Part shown: one piece after another, positions 1 through 8,961 of the stretch
How the letters are laid out: each line of letters opens with the position of its first letter
Numbering within the stretch: position 1 is the first letter of the stretch
From: Arthrobacter sp. ISL-48
Lineage (GTDB): Bacteria; Actinomycetota; Actinomycetes; Actinomycetales; Micrococcaceae
NCBI RefSeq assembly: GCF_018613805.1
Contig: NZ_JAGGPL010000002.1
Location: 62,001 to 126,000, forward strand
Length of the DNA stretch: 64,000 bases
Direction of reading: 5' to 3'
Program-made: the position numbers and the translations under genes
The notes under the pieces: model-generated
Told to the model about the DNA's origin: nothing
The model's database searches: none
Seen by the model: the letters and a program-made list of their open reading frames with translations, nothing else

Positions 1-1668
1 CGTCACCCTCAGCATCACCACACCCGGCGGCGCCGCGCTGACCTGCACCACGAACCCCGTCACCGCGATCTCGGGTGTCAGCGCGTTTTCCGGCTGCAGC
101 ATCAACAGGCCGGGCACCTACACACTGACCGCGGCCAGCGGCTCCCTCACCAACGCTGTCAGCACCAGCATTACCGTCACGATCGGCCCGGCCGCCAAAC
201 TCGGATTCACCACCTCACCGACCGACACCCAGGTCAACACGGTCTTGGCCGTCCAGCCCGTGGTGGCCGTTCAGGACGCCGGTGGCAACACCATCACCAC
301 GAGCACCGCTCCAATCACGCTGAAAATCACGGCACCCAGCGGCGGAGCCAACCTCACCTGCACCACCAACCCCAAATCCGCCTCTTCCGGTATCGCGTCC
401 TTCCCGGGCTGCAAGATCAGCAAGACCGGAACCCGGACCCTTACGGCGACCTCCGGAACGCTCGCCGCAGGCGTCAGCTCCAGCTTCAACATCACCGGCG
501 GCACGGCCACCAAGCTCGCTTTCACCACAAGCCCCACCGACTCAACGGGCGGCATGGCCTTCCCAACGCAGCCCGTGGTGGCCGTCCAGGACGTCAACGG
601 CAACACCACCTCCAGCACTGCTTCCGTCACCCTCACCATCACCACCCCCGCCGGTGCGGCCCTGAGCTGCACGGCGAACCCCAAGCCGGCCGTCGCCGGC
701 GTGGCCACCTTTGCCGGCTGCAACATCAACAAAACCGGAACCTACACCCTCACCGCCACGTCGGGCAGCCTTACGGCCACGGCCAGCACCAGCTTCACCA
801 TAACTGTCGGACCGGCCGCGAAACCCGTATTCACCACCAGCCCGTCCAACACCACATACAGCACTGTCTTCGCCACCCAGCCCGTAGTGGCCGTCCAGGA
901 CGCCGGCGGCAACACCACCACCAGCACCGCGCCCGTCACACTGAGCATCACCAACCCGGCCGGCGCCGTCCTGAGCTGCACAATAAACCCCGTGACCGCA
1001 GCCTCCGGTGTGGCCGGTTTTGCCGGTTGCAGCATCGACAAGCCTGGCACCTACACCCTGACCGCAACCTCCAGCGGGCTGAGCACCGGCGTCAGCAGCA
1101 CCTTCACCATCACAGCCGGACCTGCTACAAAACTTACTTTCACCACCAGCCCCTCCGGCTCCACGGGCGGGATCGCATTCATCACCCAACCTGTCGTGAC
1201 CATCCAGGACGCCGGCGGCCACACCGCCACCAGCACCAACTCCGTCTCCCTGAGCATCACTACACCGGCGGGTGCGACCCTGACCTGCACAACAAACCCC
1301 GTGACCGCGGTAGCAGGCGTGGCATCCTTCGGCGGCTGCAAAATCGACAAGACGGGCACTTATACCCTGACGGCAACCTCCGGCACGCTCACAGCGGCCG
1401 CCAGCACCAGCTTCACCATCACAGTCGGGCCGGCAGCCAAACTCGCATTCACCACACAGCCCTCCGGCGCCGCGGCCAACAGCGTGTTCGCCACCCAGCC
1501 CGTAGTGGCCGTCCAGGACCTCGGCGGGAACACGGTTACCACCAGCGCCGCCGCAGTCACCCTGAGCATCACGGGATCCGGCGGCAATGCAAACCTGACC
1601 TGCACAAACACAACCACAATAAACGCCGTCTCCGGTGTGGCTGCCTTTACCGGTTGCAAAATCGACAA
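1..1668 (+). repeat. 309-bp tandem coding repeats (Ig-like units)
   Basis: The units recur every 309 bp. Successive reverse-strand open frames of exactly 309 bp (742-1050, 1051-1359, 1360-1668) mirror the periodicity. Copies are clearly homologous but diverged, so this is an old array rather than a fresh amplification. Confidence 0.8.
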
Positions 1669-1744
1669 AAGGGGAAGCTACACCCTGGACGCAACCTCCA
1701 GCGGGCTCACCGCCGCACGGAGCAACTTGTTCACCATCAGCTAA
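1..1744 (+). CDS. Secreted/surface protein of tandem Ig-like repeats (5' end missing)
   Basis: The reading frame is open from the first base (first full codon at 2) and stops with TAA at 1742-1744, so only the C-terminal part, about 580 residues, is present. It is built from about 103-residue units. Each has a PVVAVQDxxGN strand, a Thr/Ser-rich strand, an LTCT or LSCT motif and a later GC motif, giving two Cys per repeat that probably form an intradomain disulphide. Six LxCT motifs are visible and the first unit is incomplete. The composition (Thr, Ser, Ala, Gly; almost no charge) fits an exported cell-surface or adhesin-like protein. The protein ends directly after the last repeat, with no LPXTG motif or membrane anchor. 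Ligand and anchoring are unknown. The call as a bacterial Ig-like repeat protein is firm; the role is inference. Confidence 0.85.
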   Translation, partial: VTLSITTPGGAALTCTTNPVTAISGVSAFSGCSINRPGTYTLTAASGSLTNAVSTSITVTIGPAAKLGFTTSPTDTQVNTVLAVQPVVAVQDAGGNTITTSTAPITLKITAPSGGANLTCTTNPKSASSGIASFPGCKISKTGTRTLTATSGTLAAGVSSSFNITGGTATKLAFTTSPTDSTGGMAFPTQPVVAVQDVNGNTTSSTASVTLTITTPAGAALSCTANPKPAVAGVATFAGCNINKTGTYTLTATSGSLTATASTSFTITVGPAAKPVFTTSPSNTTYSTVFATQPVVAVQDAGGNTTTSTAPVTLSITNPAGAVLSCTINPVTAASGVAGFAGCSIDKPGTYTLTATSSGLSTGVSSTFTITAGPATKLTFTTSPSGSTGGIAFITQPVVTIQDAGGHTATSTNSVSLSITTPAGATLTCTTNPVTAVAGVASFGGCKIDKTGTYTLTATSGTLTAAASTSFTITVGPAAKLAFTTQPSGAAANSVFATQPVVAVQDLGGNTVTTSAAAVTLSITGSGGNANLTCTNTTTINAVSGVAAFTGCKIDKRGSYTLDATSSGLTAARSNLFTIS

Positions 1745-1806
1745 CCGGGGCTGCCGACGCCACCACATCCGATCACTCCAAGACCAGCGATCTACTCACG
1801 GCCTGC

Positions 1807-3378
1807 TCACGACGTGACGGCACCGCGAACTCGTGGACAACACGCAAGCGTGAGGTCACGGTAGGGCTGGGTTCTGGCGCCTTTGCGGAGGCGGCCTAAG
1901 TTCCAGACCGTCATCCCGGTCAGGTTCGGAGCCCCATGGGCAGGGGCGGGTTCCCTGTCCGGACTGGGATCTTCGGGATGTTCTGGTTTCTCCGGTGGAC
2001 GTGCGACAGGGCCAAGGAGAAAGAACTCGGCGGGCCACACTGGTGGTTCCCAGTCTTGTTGTTCGCTTTGGTAGTGGCGGCCGCTGGGTGATACCCACCC
2101 GGGCGGCTTATTTTGGGTGGCCGGGGTGGGTTTCCACGCGCTGGTGTGTTTGAGTCTGTGGTGTTTGTGGCAGGGCTGGCCGAGGTTGGTGATGCCGGTG
2201 GTGCCGCCATCGGCCCAGGCGAGGAGGTGGTCGGCTTCGTTGTCCAGGGAGTGGTTGTTGCAGCCCGGGAACGGACATTTCCCGTCCCGCAGGCGGAGCC
2301 ATTGGCGCATTGCTGTGGGGATGCGGTAGCTGGTGCGGCCGATTTCCAGCGGTGCTCCGTCTCGGGGGTCGGTGAGGACCCGGTGGAAGGAGTCGGCGCC
2401 GTCGGCGACGAGTGCCCGTGCCATGGACGCAGGGATGGGCCCGTACCCGTCCAGGGTTGCGGGTTCATCCGTCAGGCCCAGGAGGGAGAACACCGGGACC
2501 GTGAGCAGGACCTGCGCCCTGGGGGACGCAGTCCCATCTGCGGTTTTGCCGGCGAGGAGCCAGTTGGCGGCGGTGTCGGCGCGGAGCTGGGTCAGGGTCC
2601 GGGCCTCGCCGGGGCCTTGCATGGCCCGGGCGGCGGTGGTGGCGCGGTCCCAGATCCCCGCTGCTTGATTGGCGGGCAGGTAGGCCGAGAGCCAGGCCAT
2701 GCCGTCCCGGTCCGGGGTATATTCCAGGCGTCGGTCGGCGGCGCTGCGGATGTGGCGTTCCTCGATGGACACCGAGTGGTGCCGCTCCCGCCAGGTACGG
2801 GCGTTGGCCCGGAACCGGGACGGGACCAGGTCCCCGGCCGGGCAGCCGCGGGCCGGGTTCGGGGCGGCCGGGTCCAGGAAATGCGCCTCCAACTCCGCGG
2901 CGGCGGAGGGGTCGAGGTTGGCTGTTTCGTCGACCATGAAACGGGCGTGCTGCCACGAGATGGAACCGGCCTGCAACGCGGCCAGGGTGAGCGGCAGGGC
3001 AGCTGTCAGTGTCTGTGATTCGGCCAGGAGCGCCCCGGCAGCCCGTTCGCTGACCGTCAGGACACAGGCGACCTCCGCGACCACCGCCATTTCCTGGGCG
3101 GTGTGCTCCTGCGGTGATGCCGCCGGGGACGCCACGGCCTGGGTGCCTTCGACAAACTCAGCGGCAGTCCGCACCTTCAGGGCAGCCGTCATGGCTTCCA
3201 GGCGGGCGATCCCGGCCAGCCGGTCCAGGCAGGCATCGACATGGCGGCGCAACGGATCCGACTCCCGCTCGGCGGCATCATTGTCAGGTCCGCCCGGCCG
3301 GTCGAGCGCGGCAACGGCAGCGGCGACAGCCTGGAAGGCGTCCCTGCTTTCCGTCGTCCAAACACCCGTTCCATCCAT
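1807..3378 (-). CDS. DUF222 / HNH endonuclease family protein
   Basis: This 523-residue protein has the two-part layout typical of actinobacterial DUF222 proteins: a long helical Ala/Leu/Glu-rich DUF222 region (about residues 45-340) and a C-terminal HNH nuclease motif (about 368-411). In the motif CPFPGC is followed by EADHLLAWADGG, TNLGQPC and HKHHRLKH, which supply the metal-binding Cys pairs and catalytic His. A Pro-rich basic tail follows. Such genes occur in many copies in Arthrobacter-type genomes, and some are linked to mobile introns or inteins; the substrate is unknown. I chose ATG 3378; a TTG at 3384 is the alternative, and neither has a clear ribosome site. It converges on the Ig-repeat gene. 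Confidence 0.85.
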   Translation of the reverse strand: MDGTGVWTTESRDAFQAVAAAVAALDRPGGPDNDAAERESDPLRRHVDACLDRLAGIARLEAMTAALKVRTAAEFVEGTQAVASPAASPQEHTAQEMAVVAEVACVLTVSERAAGALLAESQTLTAALPLTLAALQAGSISWQHARFMVDETANLDPSAAAELEAHFLDPAAPNPARGCPAGDLVPSRFRANARTWRERHHSVSIEERHIRSAADRRLEYTPDRDGMAWLSAYLPANQAAGIWDRATTAARAMQGPGEARTLTQLRADTAANWLLAGKTADGTASPRAQVLLTVPVFSLLGLTDEPATLDGYGPIPASMARALVADGADSFHRVLTDPRDGAPLEIGRTSYRIPTAMRQWLRLRDGKCPFPGCNNHSLDNEADHLLAWADGGTTGITNLGQPCHKHHRLKHTSAWKPTPATQNKPPGWVSPSGRHYQSEQQDWEPPVWPAEFFLLGPVARPPEKPEHPEDPSPDREPAPAHGAPNLTGMTVWNLGRLRKGARTQPYRDLTLACCPRVRGAVTS

Positions 3379-3521
3379 ACCCAAAGGATGTCAGGAGGCG
3401 CCGACAATTAAGCGCCTGCGGACGCCTCCAGAGAAGGATTCGCGAAGTTTTTCTAAAGTGGTTGCGACGTGCACCAGAAGTGTACGTTCGCCGGAAGGGC
3501 GGGGGCCGCGTCAACCGAAGA

Positions 3522-4871
3522 TCAGCCGAACACCAGGTGCGCCACGGCGAAGATGGCCAGCCCGGCGAGGGAGCCAACTACGGTGCCGTTGATGCGGATG
3601 AACTGCAGGTCCTTGCCCACCTGGAGTTCGATCTTCCGCGACGTCTCCTCGGCGTCCCAGCGCGCCACGGTTTCCGTAATCACGCCCGCGATATCCGAGC
3701 GGTAGGTCCTCACCAGATAGCCCGCAGCGTCGCCGATCCAGGCGTTGACCTTTCCGGCGAGCTCGGCATCGTTGACGAGGCGTGAACCGAAGTCGCGGAC
3801 CGCGGCTTTAAACTTCACCGTCAAATCGCTGTCCGGATCGTCCACTGCGCTCAGCAGGGCGCCCTTCACCGTCCCCCACGTGCGGGAGGCGAGTTCACGG
3901 ACCTCGGGATCGCCCAAAACCTGCGCCTTGATGTCCTCGGCGCGGGCAATCATCGCCGGATCGAACTGCAGGTCCTGCGCGAGATCGTTGAGGTACTTGT
4001 CGATCGAGAGCCGCACCTGATGGTTGGGGTCGGACTGGACCGCGCGCGTGAACTTCAGGATCTCCACGTACACCTTGTCGCCCACGAGCCCGTCAACGAA
4101 CTGTGGAACCCAAGTGGGGGAACGGTCCGAGACCAGCCGGCTGATGGTCTCATGGTTGTCGTCAACCCAGTCCGCCGCCCGGTCCACCAACAGGTCCACC
4201 AGCTTGTGATGATGCCCGTCAGCAAAAATGCGCTCCGCCATCCTGCCCACCGGAGGTCCCCACGGCGGAGCCAGCAGATGCTTGCGGACCAGACCTTCGA
4301 TCACTGCCTGGACGTCGTCGTCGTTCAGGACCTTGAACGCACCGCGGATGACGGCAGCACCCTCCTTTGCAACGCGTTCCGCCCCGCCCGGGCCGGCCAG
4401 CCATTCGCCAGCCTTTCGGGCGATGTTCACGCTGGCGAGCTTATCCTGGACCACCTGCTCGGACAGGAAATTGGTCTCAACGAACTCACCCAGCGACGCC
4501 CCGATCTGGTCCTTGCGGCGCGGGATAATGGCAGTGTGCGGGATTTTGATTCCCATGGGGTACTTGAACAGGGCGGTGACCGCGAACCAGTCGGCCAGCG
4601 CGCCCACCATCCCGCCCTCAGCTGCCGCCCGTACATACTGCAGCCACGTATAGTCCTTCTGCAGCGCGAACGCGAACACAAAAATGACCGCCATGGCGAT
4701 GAGCAGGCCCAGCGCCACGAGCTTCATTTTCCGCAGCGCTGCCGCCTTTTCGGCGTCCGCTTCACTGAGTTGATGGCCGACGACGGCGGCCCTCGCCTTG
4801 GGCGACAGCGGCGGGGAGCCGGCGGTCCGGTCCGGGACTTCCCTGGTAATTGGCTCAGAATTCACCTGCAT
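3522..4871 (-). CDS. DUF445 family membrane protein
   Basis: This is a 449-residue membrane protein of the DUF445 family. One hydrophobic segment lies near residues 48-68 (LVALGLLIAMAVIFVFAFAL) and is followed by the family signature AAAEGGMVGALADWFAVTALF. A long, largely soluble region with repeated helical stretches (about 110-415) comes next, and a second transmembrane segment lies at the very C-terminus (GTVVGSLAGLAIFAVAHLVF). The function of the family is not established; the fold suggests a membrane-tethered scaffold. It is transcribed alone and divergently from the phosphodiesterase gene at 4922, with only 50 bp between the starts. Confidence 0.85.
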   Translation of the reverse strand: MQVNSEPITREVPDRTAGSPPLSPKARAAVVGHQLSEADAEKAAALRKMKLVALGLLIAMAVIFVFAFALQKDYTWLQYVRAAAEGGMVGALADWFAVTALFKYPMGIKIPHTAIIPRRKDQIGASLGEFVETNFLSEQVVQDKLASVNIARKAGEWLAGPGGAERVAKEGAAVIRGAFKVLNDDDVQAVIEGLVRKHLLAPPWGPPVGRMAERIFADGHHHKLVDLLVDRAADWVDDNHETISRLVSDRSPTWVPQFVDGLVGDKVYVEILKFTRAVQSDPNHQVRLSIDKYLNDLAQDLQFDPAMIARAEDIKAQVLGDPEVRELASRTWGTVKGALLSAVDDPDSDLTVKFKAAVRDFGSRLVNDAELAGKVNAWIGDAAGYLVRTYRSDIAGVITETVARWDAEETSRKIELQVGKDLQFIRINGTVVGSLAGLAIFAVAHLVFG

Positions 4872-4921
4872 GTGCCCAGCCTAGTCCCGCACGCGTTGGC
4901 GGGACCGACTAGCGTGTCCTC

Positions 4922-5830
4922 ATGACAATCGACGAGTCTCTGCCGAAGAGGCCCCTGGTCTTTGCCCACAGGGGTGCCAGCGCGGCGTTCGCCGAACACA
5001 CACGGGCCGCCTACCTCCAGGCCCTGGCCGACGGCGCAGATGGCGTGGAGTGCGACGTCCACCTGACCCGGGACCAGCACGTTGTGCTGCTCCACGACGC
5101 CAACCTGGACCGCACTTCCGATGGGACCGGCCCCGTTGCCGAGCGCACTCTGGATGAATTGAGGCTCCTTGACTTCTCGTCCTGGAAAGGTGCCCGGATT
5201 CCGGAGAAATACGGTGCCCGGTCCGAGCAGTTCCTTGCCCTTTCGGAGCTCCTGGACGTTCTTCGCGACGCCGGACGGGACATCCGGCTCGCTATCGAAC
5301 TCAAACATCCCAGTCCCTTCCAGCTCAAGCTTGAGGACCGCGTGCTGGACGTGCTCCGGAGTGAAGGCTGGGACGCCGGCACCTCCTCGCTGGACAACAT
5401 CACAGTGACCTTTATGAGCTTCAGTCCGGATTCCGTGAGGCACCTCCTCCAGTCGGTCCCTGCGGAGTTTATCTGCCAGCTGGTGGACGAGATCGATGTG
5501 GACGAAATCCGGGAGGAGCTTGGCCTGGGGTCGCTGACCGGAGGCGCCATAGCCAACGTTATGAAGGCTGCGCAGCTGGAAGGCGAACGGATCATTGATG
5601 AATGCGAGGTCCGGCTGGCAGGCCCAGGTATCACCTATGTCCGCGAACACGCCCGCACCGTGCAGCGCTGGCTGGAATCCGGCCGTCGCTTTCGGGTATG
5701 GACGGTGGACTCCGAACGGGACGTGGCACTGTGCCAGGGCCTGGGTATCCACGAGATCACCACAAACACTCCAGCCAGGGTCCTGGCACAGATCCAGCCA
5801 GCCGGCCTGCAGCTCCAACTGCCGGATTAG
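4922..5830 (+). CDS. Glycerophosphodiester phosphodiesterase
   Basis: The 302-residue protein is a cytoplasmic GDPD-family TIM barrel that hydrolyses glycerophosphodiesters to glycerol 3-phosphate and an alcohol. The catalytic and metal-binding signature is at the N-terminus: FAHRGASAAFAEHT (catalytic His, Glu) followed by GADGVECDVHLTRDQHVVLLHD (metal-binding Glu and Asp, second catalytic His). Downstream elements include LAIELK and a C-terminal RFRVWTVDSERDV of the kind that closes the barrel. The usual Pro-Glu-Asn-Thr of the first motif is replaced by AEHT, keeping the Glu. No signal peptide is seen, so it probably acts on imported or lipid-turnover products. Confidence 0.88.
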   Translation: MTIDESLPKRPLVFAHRGASAAFAEHTRAAYLQALADGADGVECDVHLTRDQHVVLLHDANLDRTSDGTGPVAERTLDELRLLDFSSWKGARIPEKYGARSEQFLALSELLDVLRDAGRDIRLAIELKHPSPFQLKLEDRVLDVLRSEGWDAGTSSLDNITVTFMSFSPDSVRHLLQSVPAEFICQLVDEIDVDEIREELGLGSLTGGAIANVMKAAQLEGERIIDECEVRLAGPGITYVREHARTVQRWLESGRRFRVWTVDSERDVALCQGLGIHEITTNTPARVLAQIQPAGLQLQLPD

Positions 5831-5903
5831 GTGAATGGTTGCCGGCTGTTGCTTAACGGCGGCAATTGTCAACGGCAAGCGTGAGCTGTGATTGAGTGGA
5901 GCC

Positions 5904-6650
5904 ATGAAGCTCCTGGCATCGCCCGCCGTCAGAGTGGGCCTCTCCATCAGCATCGCAACAGGTCTTTACGGGATTTCCTTCGGTGCGCTCTCCGTCACCT
6001 CGGGCCTCAGCTTCTGGCAGACGATCGCGCTGAGCCTGCTGCTGTTCAGTGGTGGCTCGCAGTTCGCGTTCATAGGAGTGGTGGCTGGCGGTGGCTCAGG
6101 CGTAGCCGCCATGGGCGCCGCCACGCTGCTGGGTATGCGTAACGGCATTTACGGGATGCAGTTGAATGCACTCCTCCATCCGAAAGGGTGGCGCAGATAC
6201 GTGGCCGCCCAGCTCACCATCGACGAGTCGACGGCGACCAGTACCGGCCAGAGTGATCCTGCTGAGCAGCAGCGCGGCTTCTGGGCAGCTGGCATCGGCA
6301 TTTACGTGCTGTGGAATCTCTTCACGGCGGTGGGCGCTCTAGCGGGAAGCGGGCTGGGCGACCCCAAACAGTGGGGGCTGGACGGTGCGGCCGTCGCCGC
6401 CTTCCTGGCCCTCCTGTGGCCGAGGCTCAAAGGGCGCGAACCCGTGGCAATTGCGGTGGTGTGCGCCCTGGCCACGGTGCTCGTCGTGCCGTTCGTTCCG
6501 GCGGGCGTGCCCATCCTGGTCGCCGCAGTGGTTGCAGCCTTGGCCGGATGGTTCAGCCACGGGCGTAGCGACGAAGGGCTGGAGCCCGACGTCGATCCCT
6601 ACGCCGAACACCATCACAGGCGCCAGGACTCACAGCAGGCGGGCGCATGA
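5904..6650 (+). CDS. azlC: AzlC-family branched-chain amino acid exporter, large subunit
   Basis: This 248-residue polytopic membrane protein of the AzlC family forms, with the small AzlD subunit, an exporter for branched-chain amino acids or their analogues. The N-terminal segment contains the family-typical GLYGISFGALSVTSGLSFWQ and SGGSQFAFIGVVAGGG. Several hydrophobic helices follow, and the C-terminus is hydrophilic and His-rich (HHHRRQD). ATG 5904 was preferred over an in-frame TTG at 5892. The stop overlaps the azlD start in an ATGA junction, so the two are translationally coupled. Confidence 0.85.
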   Translation: MKLLASPAVRVGLSISIATGLYGISFGALSVTSGLSFWQTIALSLLLFSGGSQFAFIGVVAGGGSGVAAMGAATLLGMRNGIYGMQLNALLHPKGWRRYVAAQLTIDESTATSTGQSDPAEQQRGFWAAGIGIYVLWNLFTAVGALAGSGLGDPKQWGLDGAAVAAFLALLWPRLKGREPVAIAVVCALATVLVVPFVPAGVPILVAAVVAALAGWFSHGRSDEGLEPDVDPYAEHHHRRQDSQQAGA

Positions 6651-6958
6651 ATCTTTGGATCTGGTTGCTGCTGGCTTGTGCCCTTGCCTATGCCTGGAAG
6701 GTGGTGGGTTATTTTGTGCCCGCCAGGTTCCTAAAGGATCCCCGGGTGTCCCGTGTGGCCGGTACCATGACCATCGGCCTGCTGGCGTCACTGACCGTTG
6801 TGAACACGGTAGCGACAGGCCAGTCCCTCGCAGCCGATGCACGTGTTGGCGCACTCGCGGCCGCAGCTGTCGCCCTCGCTTTCCGGGCGCCCTTCCTGCT
6901 GGTGGTTATAGCAGGTGCTTGTACGGCTGCGTTGCTGCGTATGATCGGGTGGAACTGA
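6647..6958 (+). CDS. azlD: AzlD-family branched-chain amino acid transport subunit
   Basis: A 103-residue hydrophobic protein of AzlD size, with about four transmembrane helices and the KVVGYFVPARFLKDPRV stretch usual for the family between the first two. It starts within the azlC stop codon (ATGA), as expected for obligate partners of a two-component exporter. The alternation of short loops and Ala/Leu/Val helices is clear. No regulator of the pair is adjacent. Confidence 0.85.
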   Translation: MNLWIWLLLACALAYAWKVVGYFVPARFLKDPRVSRVAGTMTIGLLASLTVVNTVATGQSLAADARVGALAAAAVALAFRAPFLLVVIAGACTAALLRMIGWN

Positions 6959-7033
6959 CCGTTCTCTGGTGACTCGGGTCACAAGCACTGTACTATGAAG
7001 CTCTGGCTATGCAGCTGGCCATGGAGCTTCAGC

Positions 7034-7306
7034 ATGAGTGGTGACATGGAAAACCAACTGCACACAGCCGGTGACAGATCCGGAATTACCCGCAGCTTTG
7101 CTGCTGCCAAGCGTCGCGCTGGAATGCCCGTCAAACGCTTCTTCGCCCGGTTTAGTTCGCTCTCCGAGGTCCCCTCCGCTGACCTGGACTTCCTCGCCGA
7201 GCGTCTCCGGCTCGCCATGGACATCGGCCAGGGGTCACACGCAGCGGCCCTCTACGCTGCCGTGCGCGACGAAATACGCAGCCGGGGGTCAACACGTAAA
7301 GATTAG
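7034..7306 (+). CDS. Small hypothetical protein
   Basis: A 90-residue protein with no family I recognise. It is hydrophilic and basic in the first half (AAAKRRAGMPVKRFFARF) and has a helical second half ending DEIRSRGSTRKD. No membrane segment or signal peptide is visible. ATG 7034 was chosen because GGAG lies seven bases upstream; the frame extends back to an ATG at 6995, but that N-terminus (Trp- and Cys-rich) does not look coding. Codon usage is typical of the neighbours. Confidence 0.6.
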   Translation: MSGDMENQLHTAGDRSGITRSFAAAKRRAGMPVKRFFARFSSLSEVPSADLDFLAERLRLAMDIGQGSHAAALYAAVRDEIRSRGSTRKD

Positions 7307-7380
7307 CCTTCTCCTGCACTGATCTGTGGTCCACTGGAGAGAGGGCCGCAGCAGGTTTGCGGCCGAAAGGAGCAATCGCA

Positions 7381-7698
7381 ATGAATGAATATCCAGAGCG
7401 AGACACTGACAAGCCGGAGACTGACAGCGAAAGTGCCGGAGAAGTGGCCGAGACCCGTGGCCCCGGTGCCGAACCGTTTTCAAAGCCGCGCCTGGCATAT
7501 GTCGATCCGAGCGGGTCCCAATCAACCCGGGAACTTCGTGACACTGCCCGCCGCCGGCGGGATGCCGAAGAAAAGCTGCAGCAGCATCTGATGGAAGCCA
7601 AGGAACACGCCCACCATCACGATGATGCTGATCATCACGATGACGAGGACACCGACGAGCAGAGCAGCAGCGCTGCAGCGGACGGCAGCACAAGCTAG
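7381..7698 (+). CDS. Small acidic, His/Asp-rich hypothetical protein
   Basis: A 105-residue hydrophilic protein with a strong ribosome site (GAAAGGAG) before ATG 7381. The middle is a charged helix (TRELRDTARRRRDAEEKLQQHL) and the tail is an alternating His/Asp cluster (HAHHHDDADHHDDED) followed by Ser/Ala. The His/Asp tail could bind divalent metal, but this is inference from composition only. Its stop codon lies in the left arm of a perfect hairpin at 7691-7726. Confidence 0.7.
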   Translation: MNEYPERDTDKPETDSESAGEVAETRGPGAEPFSKPRLAYVDPSGSQSTRELRDTARRRRDAEEKLQQHLMEAKEHAHHHDDADHHDDEDTDEQSSSAAADGSTS

Positions 7699-7726
7699 CT
7701 TTCTCCGATGCCAGTGAGCTAGCTTG
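7691..7726. terminator. Hairpin between convergent small genes
   Basis: CAAGCTAGCT (7691-7700) pairs perfectly with AGCTAGCTTG (7717-7726) around a 16-nt loop. The left arm contains the stop codon of the upstream gene. It lies between two convergent genes and would work in both directions; no long U-tract follows. Confidence 0.55.
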
Positions 7727-7749
7727 GCTCCAGTCGCGGCAGGGATTAC

Positions 7750-7974
7750 CTAGGCGACGCCATGTGCCGCGTCGCTTGGCGAGACAGCCCGGCGGGCGCT
7801 TTCTTCGACGCCCAGCTCGTACCATACCTGTGCACCGAATTCCGGTGTGGGGGTATCAAGGTTCTGGTAAAGAGCATCCAACAAATTGGCAAGCTCTTCC
7901 GCCGGCAGGGTGGGGAGGACTTCTTCCGGCCCGCGGGGATCGCTGATGAACTGGGAGAGCTGCGAGCTTTTCAT
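7750..7974 (-). CDS. Small hypothetical protein
   Basis: A 74-residue soluble protein with no recognised family. It has a helical leucine-rich centre (LPAEELANLLDALYQNLD) and an acidic, Ser/Ala-rich C-terminus. I chose the ATG at 7974; the open frame extends further upstream but that part reads as non-coding. No strong ribosome site is visible, so start and reality are moderately certain. It is convergent with the His/Asp-rich gene. Confidence 0.5.
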   Translation of the reverse strand: MKSSQLSQFISDPRGPEEVLPTLPAEELANLLDALYQNLDTPTPEFGAQVWYELGVEESARRAVSPSDAAHGVA

Positions 7975-8172
7975 CGCGAGGTGACCGGACTGGTTCGATA
8001 ACGCAGGACGTGTTTCATGGGTCGCTCCATCGGGGAATTCAGAGGCTGGCTGCGTAACCCTACCTGAGTGTATTCCAACTCCTGCACGACCCACAATGGG
8101 CAGGGCACCGGCCCCGACAGGGCTGGTCCCTCATGCGCCGGGCCCCGGCAAGCGCCGGTCCCAAAAGCAGGA

Positions 8173-8838
8173 TTAGCTGAGCCGTGAGCCCCGGGGCGGT
8201 ATGCCTGGGACCTGCGGTCCCTGGAGTTGGCTGGCCGGCAACGGCACATGGGCGGGCAACGGCCTGTGCGGCCGTTCGCTGCGGATGGCGTCCTCGATGA
8301 GCGCGACAGGCCTGCGCCAGGCGTCGGATCCGGGCTCCATGGTATCCACGACCCCAATAAGCATGGCCAGCAGCCGGAACATGTCCGTCATGGAGATGTC
8401 AGTCCGCAGTGTGCCCTGCCCTTGGCCCCGGCCCAGTAGGATGCCGATCGAATCGATCAGCGAGCCTGTGATTCCGGTGAGCAGTTCACGACGACCGGCA
8501 ACGGCCCCCAGGAGGTTTGCGTTATCACTGGCCGCGGCCATGATCGCTTCAATGACCCGGAGCAGGCCTTCAGCAGCGTCTCTGTCCGCGAGGGCGTCGT
8601 CGATGACGGGATCCACAGTGAGCCTAAGTTGCCGGTTGAGGGCGGCGAGGACCAGCTCCTCTTTGTCAGCAAAGTTGCGGAACAGGGTGGCGGGGCCCAC
8701 TCCGGCCGTGGCCGCGATCGTCTGCAGCGGCACATCGGGGCCGAAATCGCGGAAACACTCACGGGCCGCAGTGATGATTTTGTCCACATTCCGAGCTGCA
8801 TCTGCACGGAGCGGTTTGCGGGCGACTGCGAGATCCAT
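8173..8838 (-). CDS. TetR family transcriptional regulator
   Basis: A 221-residue TetR/AcrR-type repressor. The helix-turn-helix is at about residues 28-60, in IAATAGVGPATLFRNFADKEELVLAAL, with the family-typical RNFADKEEL segment. The rest is the helical ligand-binding and dimerisation domain, ending in a Pro/Arg-rich tail. It is divergent from the thiamine-binding-protein gene at 8962 with 123 bp between the starts, so it may control itself and that gene, but no convincing palindrome was found there. The ligand is unknown. Confidence 0.88.
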   Translation of the reverse strand: MDLAVARKPLRADAARNVDKIITAARECFRDFGPDVPLQTIAATAGVGPATLFRNFADKEELVLAALNRQLRLTVDPVIDDALADRDAAEGLLRVIEAIMAAASDNANLLGAVAGRRELLTGITGSLIDSIGILLGRGQGQGTLRTDISMTDMFRLLAMLIGVVDTMEPGSDAWRRPVALIEDAIRSERPHRPLPAHVPLPASQLQGPQVPGIPPRGSRLS

Positions 8839-8961
8839 GCGATCAGGTTAGCAACGCAGCCCGGTGCGTTCACTGTTACTGGAGGGTAGGCGGCTTTATG
8901 ACGCATACCGTGCGGGCAACAGGCATGTGTACCCTGACCGTCGCCGTGGCAGACTGGCTCC

